Shown one piece after another: positions 1 through 8,025 of a stretch of 42,409 nucleotides of DNA; the stretch's first letter is position 1, and each line of letters opens with the position of its first letter. The notes beneath the pieces were generated by a model, which made no database searches, was not told the DNA's origin, and was given only the letters and a program-made list of their open reading frames with translations. Origin of the DNA: Holdemanella hominis (GTDB taxonomy: Bacteria > Bacillota_I > Bacilli_A > Erysipelotrichales > Erysipelotrichaceae); NCBI RefSeq assembly GCF_014306155.1, contig NZ_JACRWH010000014.1, forward strand, positions 1-42,409, read 5' to 3'. A program made the position numbers and the translations under genes.

Positions 1-45
1 ATGCACTGCCCTGAATGTGATCATAAGATGATTGTAAAAAAATAA
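1..45 (+). CDS. Possible C-terminal tail of a CDS cut by the window edge
   Basis: The plus frame is open from base 1 to a TAA at 43-45. It ends in a CPEC motif followed by DHKMIVKK, which looks like half of a zinc ribbon (CxxC). The ATG at base 1 has no visible upstream context, so the real start would lie outside the window. The family cannot be named from 14 residues. It may be chance, since the following 140 bases hold only short unsupported open frames on both strands. Confidence 0.2.
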   Translation: MHCPECDHKMIVKK

Positions 46-182
46 TTCAGCAACTAAAAGGCAAATGCAAAATGTTGGCTATTACGATAGTCCTTTTTGT
101 CGTTCCTCATAATCAACAAATTGTGACAATTCGACAGTTTTTCACATACCGCATTTCCCTGTTCCGAAACCAAAATCTTAAT

Positions 183-217
183 ATATAAAAAAGACCGATA
201 CAAATGTATCAGTCTTT
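183..217 (-). terminator. Rho-independent terminator after tuf
   Basis: A 12-bp stem with one mismatch (190-201 paired with 206-217, loop AAAT) lies 17 bases beyond the tuf stop codon. On the minus strand it is followed directly by TTTTTTATATA. It closes the rpsL-rpsG-fusA-tuf transcript. Confidence 0.9.
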
Positions 218-234
218 AATTTTAATAAGTTTAA

Positions 235-1419
235 TTAAGCGTCAATTTCAGTAACGTTACCAGCACCTACAGTGTGTCCACCTTCACGGATAGAGAACTT
301 AGTACCAGTTTCGATAGCGATTGGAGCGATCAATTCAACGTTCATAACAACGTTGTCACCAGGCATTACCATATCAGTTCCTTCTGGCAATGTGATTACA
401 CCTGTAACGTCAGTTGTACGGAAGTAGAATTGAGGACGGTAGTTAGAAACGAATGGAGTGTGACGTCCACCTTCTTCTTTAGTTAAAACATAAACTTGTG
501 CTTTAAATTTAGTGTGAGGGTGTACACTTCCAGGTTTAGCTAATACTTGTCCACGTTGGATTTGGTCACGTGCAATACCACGTAACAATGCACCAATGTT
601 GTCACCTGCTTCAGCAACGTCTAATTGTTTGTGGAACATTTCCAAACCAGTTAATACTGTTTTTTGAGTATCTTTGATACCAACGATTTCAACTTCGTCG
701 TTTAAGTGAGCTTGACCACGTTCAACACGTCCTGTAGCTACTGTACCACGACCAGAAATTGTCATAACGTCTTCGATTGCCATCAAGAATGGTTTATCCA
801 TTTCACGAGCTGGATCTGGAATCCAAGTATCAACAGCATCCATCAATTCGTAGATTGATTCTTCGTATTTAGCATCTCCTTGAAGAGCTTGTAATGCAGA
901 ACCACGGATAACTGGAGTTTCGTCTCCGTCGAATCCGTATTCGTTTAATAATTCACGAACTTCCATTTCTACTAAGTCAATTAATTCTTCATCGTCAACC
1001 ATATCACATTTGTTTAAGTAAACAACGATATATTTAACACCTACCTGACGTGCTAACAAGATGTGTTCACGTGTTTGAGGCATAGGTCCATCAGATGCAG
1101 CAACTACTAAGATTGCTCCATCCATCTGAGCAGCACCAGTGATCATGTTTTTTACATAATCGGCGTGGCCTGGACAGTCAACGTGTGCATAGTGACGTTT
1201 TTCTGTTTGGTATTCAACGTGTGCAGTGTTGATAGTGATTCCACGTTCTTTTTCTTCTGGAGCACCATCGATTTGGTCATAAGCTTCAGCTTTAGCCATA
1301 CCTTTTTTAGCTAATACTGTTGTAATAGCTGCTGTTAATGTTGTTTTACCGTGGTCAACGTGACCGATAGTACCAATATTAACGTGAGTTTTACTTCTGT
1401 CAAATTTTTCCTTAGCCAT
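235..1419 (-). CDS. tuf: Elongation factor Tu
   Basis: EF-Tu is a GTPase that delivers aminoacyl-tRNA to the ribosomal A site in the cytosol. The 394-residue product has the usual length. The P-loop GHVDHGKT is at residues 19-26, followed by the switch II DCPGHADYV motif and the NKCD guanine-specificity motif, then the two beta-barrel domains ending in the conserved GGHTVGAGNVTEI tail region. An AGGAGGAAATTATAA ribosome-binding region precedes the ATG. It is the last gene of the str operon, 72 bases after fusA, and a terminator follows. Nothing is missing. Identification is certain. Confidence 0.99.
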   Translation of the reverse strand: MAKEKFDRSKTHVNIGTIGHVDHGKTTLTAAITTVLAKKGMAKAEAYDQIDGAPEEKERGITINTAHVEYQTEKRHYAHVDCPGHADYVKNMITGAAQMDGAILVVAASDGPMPQTREHILLARQVGVKYIVVYLNKCDMVDDEELIDLVEMEVRELLNEYGFDGDETPVIRGSALQALQGDAKYEESIYELMDAVDTWIPDPAREMDKPFLMAIEDVMTISGRGTVATGRVERGQAHLNDEVEIVGIKDTQKTVLTGLEMFHKQLDVAEAGDNIGALLRGIARDQIQRGQVLAKPGSVHPHTKFKAQVYVLTKEEGGRHTPFVSNYRPQFYFRTTDVTGVITLPEGTDMVMPGDNVVMNVELIAPIAIETGTKFSIREGGHTVGAGNVTEIDA

Positions 1420-1451
1420 TTATAATTTCCTCCTAAATGCTAACATATTTC

Positions 1452-1469
1452 ATACAATAAATATTGTAT
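1452..1469 (-). other. AT-only hairpin between fusA and tuf
   Basis: A perfect 8-bp inverted repeat (ATACAATA, AA, TATTGTAT) sits in the middle of the 72-base fusA-tuf gap. No T-tract follows it on the minus strand, so it is not a terminator. It may be an mRNA processing or stability element that lets tuf be expressed separately from fusA, but that is inference. Confidence 0.45.
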
Positions 1470-1491
1470 TTCAGAACCAAACGAAAATCAA

Positions 1492-3588
1492 CTAGTTTTC
1501 GTTTGAATTCTCTTTAATAATTTTTTCTGCAATACTCTTTGGAACTTCTGAGTAGTGGTCGAACTTCATAGAGTAGTTTCCACGTCCCTGAGTAAAGCTA
1601 CGTAAGTCTGTAACATATCCGAACATTTCTGATAATGGAACATGTGCACGAACGATTACTGCATTTCCACGTTCTTCCTGTTCAGTGATTTGTCCACGAC
1701 GACTTGAAACGTCACCCATAACGCTACCTAAGTATTCACTTGGTGCAGTTACTTCTACGAACATAATTGGTTCTAGAATAGCAGGTTTACATTTCTTTCC
1801 TGCTTCTTTCAATGCCATACTAGCGGCAATCTTATAAGCCATTTCACTAGAGTCGACATCGTGGTATGATCCATCAAATAATGTAGCTTTGATATCGATT
1901 ACTGGGTAACCTGCAATCATACCATTTTCCAATGCTGCTTCCAAACCTTCTTGAGTTGGTTTGATATATTCTCTAGGTACGCTACCTCCAACGATAGCAT
2001 CAACGAATTCAAATCCTTTCCCTTCGTTTGGTTCGAATTTGATCCATACGTGACCATATTGTCCACGACCACCTGACTGACGGATATATTTTCCTTCACA
2101 ATCAGCAGCCTGACGAATTGTTTCACGGTAAGCAACTTGTGGTTGTCCAACATTTGCTTCAACTTTAAATTCACGACGTAAACGGTCAACAATGATATCC
2201 AAGTGAAGTTCACCTACACCGGCAATGATTGTTTGTCCTGTTTCTTCGTTTGTATATGTTTTGAAAGTAGGGTCTTCTTCTGCAAGTTTTGCAAGAGCCA
2301 ATCCCATTTTGTCTTGGTCAGCTTTAGTTTTTGGTTCCAAAGACAATTCGATTACTGGTTCAGGGAATTCCATAGATTCAAGGATGATTGGATGATCTTC
2401 ATCACACAATGTATCACCTGTTGTAGTAACCTTTAAGCCAACAGCAGCAGCGATATCACCTGAATAAACTTCAGTGATTTCTTTACGTGCATTGGCGTGC
2501 ATCTGAACGATACGTCCGAAACGTTCTTTTTTATCTTTAGTTGAGTTTAATACATAGCTTCCTGCTGTAGCAGTACCTGAATAAACACGGAAGAAAGATA
2601 ATTTTCCAACGAATGGGTCTGTAGCGATTTTAAATGCTAATGCTGAGAATGGTTGATCATCACCAGGGTGACGAACATCTGGTTCTCCATCTAATGTAGT
2701 ACCCTTAATTGAAGGTACATCTAATGGACTTGGTAAGTAATCTACTACTGCATCCAATACTAATTGAACACCTTTGTTCTTATATGCAGATCCACATAAT
2801 ACTGGGAAAAAGTCACCATTACATACAGCAATACGTAATACACGTTTGATTTCTTCGATTGAAGGTTCTTCACCTTCTAATACTTGCATCATGAAATCTT
2901 CATCATAATCTGCTAAATAATCTAATAATTTAGCACGGTATTCTTCCATAAGATCTACCATATCTTCTGGAACTGGGATTTCAGTAATTACACGACCGAA
3001 ATCTCCACTGAAGCTATAAGCTTTTCTCTTGATAATATCAATGATAGCTTCGAAGTCTGATTCAGCACCAATTGGTAACTGAATTGGACAAGATTTAGCT
3101 CCTAAACGATCGATGATTGTATTGCATGACATTAAGAAGTCAGCACCTGTAGCATCCATTTTGTTACAGAATACAATACGTGGAACGTTATATTCAGTAG
3201 CTTGACGCCAAACTGTTTCAGTCTGAGGTTCTACACCTGCTTTGGCATCTAATACTGTTACGGCACCATCTAATACACGTAAACTACGTTCAACTTCTAC
3301 TGTAAAGTCTACGTGGCCTGGTGTATCGATGATATTGATACGGCATTCTTTACCAGTTCCGTCTGTCTTTTTCCAGTGAGCTGTTGTAGCAGCAGAAGTG
3401 ATAGTGATACCACGTTCTTGTTCTTGCTCCATCCAGTCCATTGTACTAGCTCCATCGTGTGTTTCACCAATCTTGTGGTTTACACCAGAGTAGTAAAGAA
3501 TACGTTCTGTTGTTGTTGTTTTTCCGGCATCGATGTGAGCCATGATACCGATGTTACGAGTTTCGTGTAAAGCATATTCTCTAGCCAT
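1492..3588 (-). CDS. fusA: Elongation factor G
   Basis: EF-G is the GTPase that drives ribosome translocation. At 698 residues it has normal length. The G1 motif AHIDAGKT lies near residues 17-24, followed by DTPGHVDF (G3) and NKMD (G4). Domain II and the C-terminal domains IV-V follow, with the conserved GRGQYGHV and RRGQI stretches. Its ATG lies 18 bases beyond the rpsG stop codon and tuf follows, the classic str-operon order. Antisense open frames inside it are codon-bias shadows. Confidence 0.99.
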   Translation of the reverse strand: MAREYALHETRNIGIMAHIDAGKTTTTERILYYSGVNHKIGETHDGASTMDWMEQEQERGITITSAATTAHWKKTDGTGKECRINIIDTPGHVDFTVEVERSLRVLDGAVTVLDAKAGVEPQTETVWRQATEYNVPRIVFCNKMDATGADFLMSCNTIIDRLGAKSCPIQLPIGAESDFEAIIDIIKRKAYSFSGDFGRVITEIPVPEDMVDLMEEYRAKLLDYLADYDEDFMMQVLEGEEPSIEEIKRVLRIAVCNGDFFPVLCGSAYKNKGVQLVLDAVVDYLPSPLDVPSIKGTTLDGEPDVRHPGDDQPFSALAFKIATDPFVGKLSFFRVYSGTATAGSYVLNSTKDKKERFGRIVQMHANARKEITEVYSGDIAAAVGLKVTTTGDTLCDEDHPIILESMEFPEPVIELSLEPKTKADQDKMGLALAKLAEEDPTFKTYTNEETGQTIIAGVGELHLDIIVDRLRREFKVEANVGQPQVAYRETIRQAADCEGKYIRQSGGRGQYGHVWIKFEPNEGKGFEFVDAIVGGSVPREYIKPTQEGLEAALENGMIAGYPVIDIKATLFDGSYHDVDSSEMAYKIAASMALKEAGKKCKPAILEPIMFVEVTAPSEYLGSVMGDVSSRRGQITEQEERGNAVIVRAHVPLSEMFGYVTDLRSFTQGRGNYSMKFDHYSEVPKSIAEKIIKENSNEN

Positions 3589-3606
3589 ATTTCTTTACTC
3601 CTTCTC

Positions 3607-4077
3607 TTACCAACGGTAGTGAGCATAAGCCTTGTTAGCTTCTGCCATTTTGTGAGTGTCTTCACGTTTTTTAACACTGGCACCAGTTCCATTAGAAGCA
3701 TCGATAATTTCAGCTGCTAATCTCTGTTCCATTGTTTTTTCGTTACGTAAACGTGCGTAGTTTACGATCCAACGAAGTCCTAAAGTCAAACGACGTTCGT
3801 CGCTTACTTCAACTGGTACTTGGTAGTTGGCTCCACCTACACGTCTAACTTTCAATTCCAATTGAGGCATAACGTTTTCTAAAGCTTGTTCGAAAACCTC
3901 CATTGGTGCTTTTCCTGTTTTTACTTCTACGATTTCAAACGCGTTGTACAAAATTGTTTGTGCAACCCCTTTTTTACCATCAATCATGATTTTGTTGATC
4001 AAACGAGTAACCAACTTAGAGTTATAAATTGGGTCGACTAGTACGTCACGTTTCGCAATGTGTCCTTTTCTAGGCAT
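3607..4077 (-). CDS. rpsG: 30S ribosomal protein S7
   Basis: S7 is a primary 16S rRNA binder that nucleates assembly of the 30S head. The 156-residue product is the usual length. It begins MPRKGHIAKR and contains the family segments VTRLINKIMIDGKKG, VRRVGGANYQVPVEV and the C-terminal KREDTHKMAEANKAYAHYRW. It lies between rpsL (25 bases upstream) and fusA (18 bases downstream). In many bacteria S7 represses its own operon at the rpsL-rpsG junction; I see no clear structure in this short gap. Confidence 0.99.
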   Translation of the reverse strand: MPRKGHIAKRDVLVDPIYNSKLVTRLINKIMIDGKKGVAQTILYNAFEIVEVKTGKAPMEVFEQALENVMPQLELKVRRVGGANYQVPVEVSDERRLTLGLRWIVNYARLRNEKTMEQRLAAEIIDASNGTGASVKKREDTHKMAEANKAYAHYRW

Positions 4078-4102
4078 CTAATTTCCTCCTTTCACGATTG
4101 AT

Positions 4103-4516
4103 CTATTTCTTAGGTCTTTTTGTTCCGTATAATGAACGAGATTGTTTACGGTCATTTACACCAGCACAGTCCAAAGTTCCACGAACGATGTGGTAACGAA
4201 CACCTGGTAAGTCTTTAACACGTCCACCACGAATCAATACAACACTGTGTTCCTGTAAGTTGTGTCCGATACCTGGAATGTAAGCTGTAACTTCCATACC
4301 ATTACTTAAACGAACACGCGCATATTTACGAAGTGCTGAGTTTGGTTTCTTAGGTGTCATAGTACCAACACGAGTACAAACTCCACGTTTTTGTGGACTT
4401 GATTGGTTTGTTGGTTTAGACTGCAATGAGTTGTAACCACGGTTCAAAGCTGGAGACTTTGAAACGTTTTGACTGGCCTTACGACCTTTACGAATCAACT
4501 GGTTGATTGTAGGCAT
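4103..4516 (-). CDS. rpsL: 30S ribosomal protein S12
   Basis: S12 sits at the decoding centre and controls accuracy. The 137-residue product shows TPKKPNSALRKYARVRL, which holds the lysine altered in streptomycin-resistant mutants, and later RGGRVKDLPGVRYH, the second resistance loop. Both loops look wild type. The start follows a strong AAAGGAGGATCTT site. It is the first gene of the str operon, behind a strong promoter and a leader of about 100 bases with two hairpins. Confidence 0.99.
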   Translation of the reverse strand: MPTINQLIRKGRKASQNVSKSPALNRGYNSLQSKPTNQSSPQKRGVCTRVGTMTPKKPNSALRKYARVRLSNGMEVTAYIPGIGHNLQEHSVVLIRGGRVKDLPGVRYHIVRGTLDCAGVNDRKQSRSLYGTKRPKK

Positions 4517-4560
4517 AAGATCCTCCTTTCAAAATTTTCAATTTCCAAGCAAACGAAGCC

Positions 4561-4608
4561 GGGTGGGTCTTGCCCATCCATTAAATATAGGCTCTTTTCA
4601 GAACCTAT
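4561..4608 (-). promoter_or_regulatory. Two-hairpin leader of the rpsL operon
   Basis: In the minus-strand leader, a perfect 9-bp stem (4587-4595 with 4600-4608) closed by a GAAA tetraloop starts about 10 bases after the predicted transcription start. A second GC-rich hairpin with one mismatch (4561-4579, GGGC opposite CCC) follows. Neither has a T-tract. The position suggests ribosomal-protein autoregulation or mRNA stabilisation; the binding protein is unknown. Confidence 0.55.
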
Positions 4609-4624
4609 TTTCGCATGCAATAGT

Positions 4625-4653
4625 AAGATACAGTATTCGGCATGATTTGTCAA
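4625..4653 (-). promoter_or_regulatory. Promoter of the rpsL-rpsG-fusA-tuf operon
   Basis: A consensus -35 TTGACA (4648-4653) and a -10 TATCTT (4625-4630) are separated by exactly 17 bases on the minus strand, about 110 bases upstream of rpsL. The region is shared with the divergent HAD phosphatase gene. Confidence 0.8.
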
Positions 4654-4683
4654 TTCTTTTTTGTTGATTTTTTATAAAAATTT

Positions 4684-4714
4684 TTTACGCATTCTCCATT
4701 CATTAAAGTATAAT
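4684..4714 (+). promoter_or_regulatory. Probable promoter of the HAD phosphatase gene
   Basis: A perfect -10 TATAAT lies at 4709-4714, 24 bases before the chosen ATG. The -35 region (TTTACG at 4684-4689, or TACGCA at 4686-4691) is a poor match, so the -35 assignment is weak. Confidence 0.5.
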
Positions 4715-4738
4715 ATAGACAAGAATAGAGGTATGTTT

Positions 4739-5542
4739 ATGAAACACAAAATTGTATTTTTCGACATGGACGGAACACTTTACCAAACCGAAAATGACGT
4801 TATTCAAGAAAGCACATTAGACGCTATACAGACACTAAAAGATAAAGGATATATTGTCTGTGCGGCAACTGGCCGTCCCTTAAATCAAATGAAACTTATA
4901 TTACAACGCGTTCAATTTGATTATTATGTATTGATTAACGGAAGCTACATTCTAGACAAAGATTTTCAAGAAATCGGAAGCTATCCAATCTTACAAGATA
5001 ATGTGAATGACTTAGTCAATTTCAGCAAAAAACATGAAACAGGTCTAATGTTTCACTTTGGAGATGCCACATACATTTACAACAACTTTTACCCAATGTA
5101 TTACTTTTGTAAATACTGCAACGTACTAGATTCACTATTCTACGACCCTAGTCAGTCCTATCATTTAAGACACAAAGCCTTTAATGCCGTAGTTCTTACT
5201 AAAGATAAAAAATTAGTTGACCAATTTATGGAAGCTCATCCAAACCTAAGAAACGATTTAATTAACGTTAAAACCGATGGATTCTGCTTCGATATCTTCA
5301 ATGCTGATAATGATAAATCAAAAGGCATTGAAATGATTCTTGAAAAAACAGGATTCTCATGGAAAGATACCATCTGTTTTGGAGATAGCACAAATGATAT
5401 CCATATGTTAAAAAAAGCAGATATTGGTGTTGCGATGGGAAATGCGAGTGACTTTGTAAAAAGCTATGCTAATTTTACCACAACATCTACATACGATAAC
5501 GGAATCTATAATGCAGTCACAAAAATATTAAAAGACGAATAA
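4739..5542 (+). CDS. HAD-superfamily Cof-type phosphatase
   Basis: A 267-residue haloacid dehalogenase hydrolase of the Cof/YidA class, which dephosphorylates small sugar or cofactor phosphates in the cytosol. Motif I FFDMDGTLY carries the catalytic aspartates at residues 9 and 11. Motif II is in AATGRPL, and motif IV is CFGDSTNDIHML, followed by GVAMGNA. A type IIB cap lies between. I chose the ATG at 4739 because GAGG lies 7 bases before it; upstream in-frame ATGs fall in the promoter. It is a lone plus-strand gene between rplL and rpsL, where rpoB-rpoC are usually found. The substrate is unknown. Confidence 0.9.
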   Translation: MKHKIVFFDMDGTLYQTENDVIQESTLDAIQTLKDKGYIVCAATGRPLNQMKLILQRVQFDYYVLINGSYILDKDFQEIGSYPILQDNVNDLVNFSKKHETGLMFHFGDATYIYNNFYPMYYFCKYCNVLDSLFYDPSQSYHLRHKAFNAVVLTKDKKLVDQFMEAHPNLRNDLINVKTDGFCFDIFNADNDKSKGIEMILEKTGFSWKDTICFGDSTNDIHMLKKADIGVAMGNASDFVKSYANFTTTSTYDNGIYNAVTKILKDE

Positions 5543-5551
5543 ACATATATA

Positions 5552-5586
5552 AAAGGCATTATCGTAATTAGAATGATGTCTTTTTT
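5552..5586 (+). terminator. Terminator of the HAD phosphatase gene
   Basis: AAAGGCAT (5552-5559) pairs with ATGTCTTT (5576-5583) with one G-U pair, and a run of six T residues follows the stem on the plus strand. It starts ten bases after the stop codon. Confidence 0.7.
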
Positions 5587-5630
5587 AGTATCATAATAGC
5601 ATCATTTAAGTACATACTCATTAAACAAAA

Positions 5631-5664
5631 AGAAAAAAAGCCTTTATCTAAAGACAAAGGCTTT
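5631..5664 (-). terminator. Terminator after rplL
   Basis: A perfect 9-bp stem AAAGCCTTT / AAAGGCTTT (5637-5645 with 5656-5664) is followed on the minus strand by TTTTTTTCTTTTT. It ends the rplJ-rplL transcript, so no rpoB-rpoC readthrough exists here. Confidence 0.9.
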
Positions 5665-5684
5665 AATAACAAATTAAGCTTAAA

Positions 5685-6056
5685 TTACTTAATTTCTACA
5701 GTAGCTCCAGCAGCAACTAATTTTTCTTTAATTGATTCTGCTTCTTCTGGAGATACATTTTCTTTAATAGCAGCTGGAACACCATCTACTAATTTCTTAG
5801 CATCAACTAATCCTAAACCAGTGATTTCACGTACGGCTTTGATTACAGCAACTTTTGTTGCACCAACATCAGCCAATGTAACAGTTACTTCGCTAGGTCC
5901 TGCAGCTTCTTCAGCAGCAGCAGCAGCTGGAGCAGCAACAGCAGCAGCAGCTACTACACCAAATTTTTCTTCGATTGCACTTACTAAGTCGTTTAATTCT
6001 AAAATTGTTGCTTCTTCTAAATAAGAAAGAATTTCTTCTTGAGTTAATTTAGCCAT
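5685..6056 (-). CDS. rplL: 50S ribosomal protein L7/L12
   Basis: L7/L12 forms the flexible stalk that recruits translational GTPases. The 123-residue product has the N-terminal dimerisation helix, an Ala-rich hinge (about residues 35-52) and the C-terminal domain with GLGLVDAKKLVDGVPAAIKE, which contacts EF-G and EF-Tu. It follows rplJ by 22 bases in the usual order and carries a strong AGGAGGAAAATAAA ribosome-binding site, fitting its multi-copy stoichiometry. Confidence 0.99.
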   Translation of the reverse strand: MAKLTQEEILSYLEEATILELNDLVSAIEEKFGVVAAAAVAAPAAAAAEEAAGPSEVTVTLADVGATKVAVIKAVREITGLGLVDAKKLVDGVPAAIKENVSPEEAESIKEKLVAAGATVEIK

Positions 6057-6078
6057 TTTATTTTCCTCCTATAATTAA

Positions 6079-6618
6079 TTACGCAGCAGCTTCTTCAGTA
6101 GCTGGTGCTTCTTCTGTTTTTACAGATCCGTTTTCTTTAGCTTCTGCCAATGCTTTAACAGTCATAGCAAATTTGATAACTGGAGCATTTAAGCAAGATG
6201 CGAATTTAGCCAACATACCTTCTTTATTAGGTAATGCAGACAATTTTTGGATAGTAGCTTCATCTACCATAGCTCCATCCACGATACCAGTTTTTAATAC
6301 CAATGCTTCATGTTTTTTAGCAAATTTAGCTAATACACGAGCAGGAGCAACTGGATCTTTACCAAATGCCAATGCGTTAGGTCCAACTAAAGTTTTTGCG
6401 AAATCTTCGTGACCTAATTTTTCAGCTGCACGACGAGCAATTGCGTTACGGTAAACTTTGAATTCAACGTCTTCTTCACGCAAAGCACGACGAAGTTCTG
6501 TTACTTCCTTTACTGATAATCCACGGTATTCTACTAATACAACACTACTAGCAGCTTCCATTTTTTCAGATAAGGCGATAACATCAGCTTCCTTTTGTGC
6601 AAGGATGTCTTTGTTCAT
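6079..6618 (-). CDS. rplJ: 50S ribosomal protein L10
   Basis: L10 is the stalk base that holds the L7/L12 dimers and represses its own operon by binding the leader. The chosen start (6618) gives 179 residues beginning MNKDILAQK, with GAGGTGG a few bases upstream. An earlier in-frame ATG would place the ribosome-binding site inside the coding region. Family segments include VVLVEYRGLSVKEVTELRR and RNAIARRAAE. The C-terminus is Ala/Glu-rich, as is common for the L7/L12-binding tail. Confidence 0.98.
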   Translation of the reverse strand: MNKDILAQKEADVIALSEKMEAASSVVLVEYRGLSVKEVTELRRALREEDVEFKVYRNAIARRAAEKLGHEDFAKTLVGPNALAFGKDPVAPARVLAKFAKKHEALVLKTGIVDGAMVDEATIQKLSALPNKEGMLAKFASCLNAPVIKFAMTVKALAEAKENGSVKTEEAPATEEAAA

Positions 6619-6660
6619 TCGATCCACCTCTTCTTTCATCTATTGTAACAATATTCAAAA

Positions 6661-6685
6661 GAAAAGCCCGCATCAAAGACGGGCT
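6661..6685 (-). terminator. Attenuator of the rplJ-rplL leader
   Basis: AGCCCG (6680-6685 read on the minus strand) pairs with CGGGCT (6665-6670), followed by TTTTCTTTT. It lies between the L10 leader core and the rplJ ribosome-binding site, where a regulated terminator is expected in Firmicutes L10 leaders. Confidence 0.8.
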
Positions 6686-6752
6686 AATTGTGCAAAGTCA
6701 ATGCATCATACCCTCGGTAACATTATTAAGCATACGCCGTTACTGTCTTTGG
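6661..6752 (-). ncRNA. L10 leader (autoregulatory rplJL 5' UTR)
   Basis: Read on the minus strand, the leader carries the conserved CCAAAGACAGTAACGG start, a kink-turn-like segment, TTACCGAGGG and the downstream terminator hairpin. These match the known L10 leader pattern of Firmicutes, in which the L10(L12)4 complex binds the nascent RNA and favours termination. It begins about 15 bases after the predicted transcription start and ends 43 bases before the rplJ ATG. Confidence 0.88.
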
Positions 6753-6771
6753 AATATTGATAACAATCTGT

Positions 6772-6800
6772 AGTTTAATTTATTTTACTAGATTTGTCAA
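6772..6800 (-). promoter_or_regulatory. Promoter of the rplJ-rplL operon
   Basis: A perfect -35 TTGACA (6795-6800) directly abuts the rplA stop codon. A -10 TAAACT (6772-6777) follows at 17-base spacing, and the L10 leader starts just downstream. No terminator separates it from rplA, so rplKA readthrough may add to expression. Confidence 0.7.
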
Positions 6801-7487
6801 TTACTTAACGATTTCAACGTGGATTCCAGGACCCATTGTTGTTGAAACAACTAAGTTTTTCATGTATGCACCTTTTACAGTTGCAGGACGAGCCTTAGCA
6901 ATTGTGTTGAAGATTGCATTGAAGTTTTCAACTAAAGCTTCATCAGTAAAACTTGTTTTACCGATAGCTAAGTTGATGTTTCCTTCTTTGTCTACACGGT
7001 AAGTAACTTTACCTTTTTTAATTTCATCAATAGCCTTAGCAACATCCATTGTTACTGTACCAGTCTTAGGGTTTGGCATTAATCCTTTAGGACCTAAAAC
7101 ACGTCCTAAACGTCCTAATTGACCCATCATATCTGGAGTAGCTACTAATACGTCAAAATCGAACCAACCTTTAGAGATTTTTTCGATAATATCTGCACCA
7201 CCAACGAAATCAGCACCAGCAGCCTGAGCTTCTTTTTCTTTTTCACCTTGTGCAACTACACAAACGCGTTGTGTTTTACCAGTTCCATTAGGTAATACCA
7301 TTGCCCCACGAATTTGTTGATCAGCGTGACGAGGGTCTACGTTTAAACGGAAACTTACTTCAACACTTGCGTCGAATTTTGTTTTACTAGTTTCTTTAGC
7401 TAATTTAACAGCTTCTTCAATTGAATAAGTTTTTGAACGATCAACCAATTTAGCTGCTTCAGCATATCTCTTACTTACTTTTGCCAT
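6801..7487 (-). CDS. rplA: 50S ribosomal protein L1
   Basis: L1 binds 23S rRNA at the mobile L1 stalk and helps release deacylated tRNA. The 228-residue product is of usual length, with the signature region around GLMPNPKTGTVT and the segments LPNGTGKTQRV and RLGRVLGPKGLMP. It follows rplK by 14 bases. L1 normally represses the rplKA operon through an rRNA-like site near the start of the mRNA; a fitting hairpin is listed upstream of rplK. Confidence 0.99.
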   Translation of the reverse strand: MAKVSKRYAEAAKLVDRSKTYSIEEAVKLAKETSKTKFDASVEVSFRLNVDPRHADQQIRGAMVLPNGTGKTQRVCVVAQGEKEKEAQAAGADFVGGADIIEKISKGWFDFDVLVATPDMMGQLGRLGRVLGPKGLMPNPKTGTVTMDVAKAIDEIKKGKVTYRVDKEGNINLAIGKTSFTDEALVENFNAIFNTIAKARPATVKGAYMKNLVVSTTMGPGIHVEIVK

Positions 7488-7501
7488 TATTGATGTTCCT
7501 C

Positions 7502-7921
7502 CTATTCAAATCCTTCAACCTTGATACCCATGTTACGTGCAGTACCAGCAACAATACGCATTGCAGCTTCTACATCATTGGCATTCAAGTCTGGCATTTT
7601 GTACTCAGCAATTTCTTTTAATTGGTCAACTGTAATTGTACCAGCAACTACTTTTTGATCTCCACTTGCTTTTTGTACGTTTGCTGCTTTTTTCAACAAG
7701 TTAGCAGCAGGTGTTGTTTTCAATACGAAATCAAAACTCTTATCTTCATAAGCAGTAATGACAACCGGAACAATATCACCTTTACGATCTTTTGTTGCAT
7801 CATTGAAAGCTGTACAGAACTGAGGCATGTTGATACCAGCACTTGCTAATGCTGGACCTGGTTTAGCTCCACCAGCTTGGAACTGCAACTTACAAACTTT
7901 TGTAACTTTTTTCTTGCTCAT
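7502..7921 (-). CDS. rplK: 50S ribosomal protein L11
   Basis: L11 forms the GTPase-associated centre with 23S rRNA. The 139-residue product has the N-terminal KLQFQAGGAKPGPALASAGINM motif, including the proline-containing hinge, and the C-terminal rRNA-binding domain ending in the GTARNMGIKV signature region. It has an AGGAGGAACGTCTT ribosome-binding region. The usual upstream partners secE and nusG are absent; a decayed lipoprotein gene lies there instead. Confidence 0.99.
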   Translation of the reverse strand: MSKKKVTKVCKLQFQAGGAKPGPALASAGINMPQFCTAFNDATKDRKGDIVPVVITAYEDKSFDFVLKTTPAANLLKKAANVQKASGDQKVVAGTITVDQLKEIAEYKMPDLNANDVEAAMRIVAGTARNMGIKVEGFE

Positions 7922-7952
7922 AAGACGTTCCTCCTATATTTTGTCCTATGCT

Positions 7953-7984
7953 GTGGTAATACGAACAGTTACGCATTCTCCCAC
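7953..7984 (-). promoter_or_regulatory. Candidate L1-binding hairpin in the rplKA leader
   Basis: On the minus strand GTGG (7981-7984) pairs with CCAC (7953-7956), enclosing an asymmetric GAG bulge and a second stem AATGCG / CGTATT. A helix, bulge and helix shortly before rplK is the architecture L1 recognises in other rplKA leaders. The assignment to L1 is inference. Confidence 0.45.
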
Positions 7985-7996
7985 GCATGCCTTTTT

Positions 7997-8025
7997 ACTA
8001 TACACCACTATAATCTGTGATGCAA
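7997..8025 (-). promoter_or_regulatory. Promoter of the rplK-rplA operon
   Basis: A -35 TTGCAT (8020-8025) and a -10 TATAGT (7997-8002) are separated by 17 bases on the minus strand. The -35 overlaps the last codons of the decayed lipoprotein reading frame. Confidence 0.6.

Noticed and set aside
46..182. Open frames of about 40-47 codons on both strands between the window start and the tuf terminator
   Set aside because: No ribosome-binding site, no recognisable motif, and both strands are equally open; nothing supports a gene.
1917..2213. Alternative-frame open stretch inside fusA, and similar long antisense frames in tuf, rplL and rplJ
   Set aside because: They lie wholly within strongly identified genes and reflect codon bias; no ribosome-binding sites or motifs.
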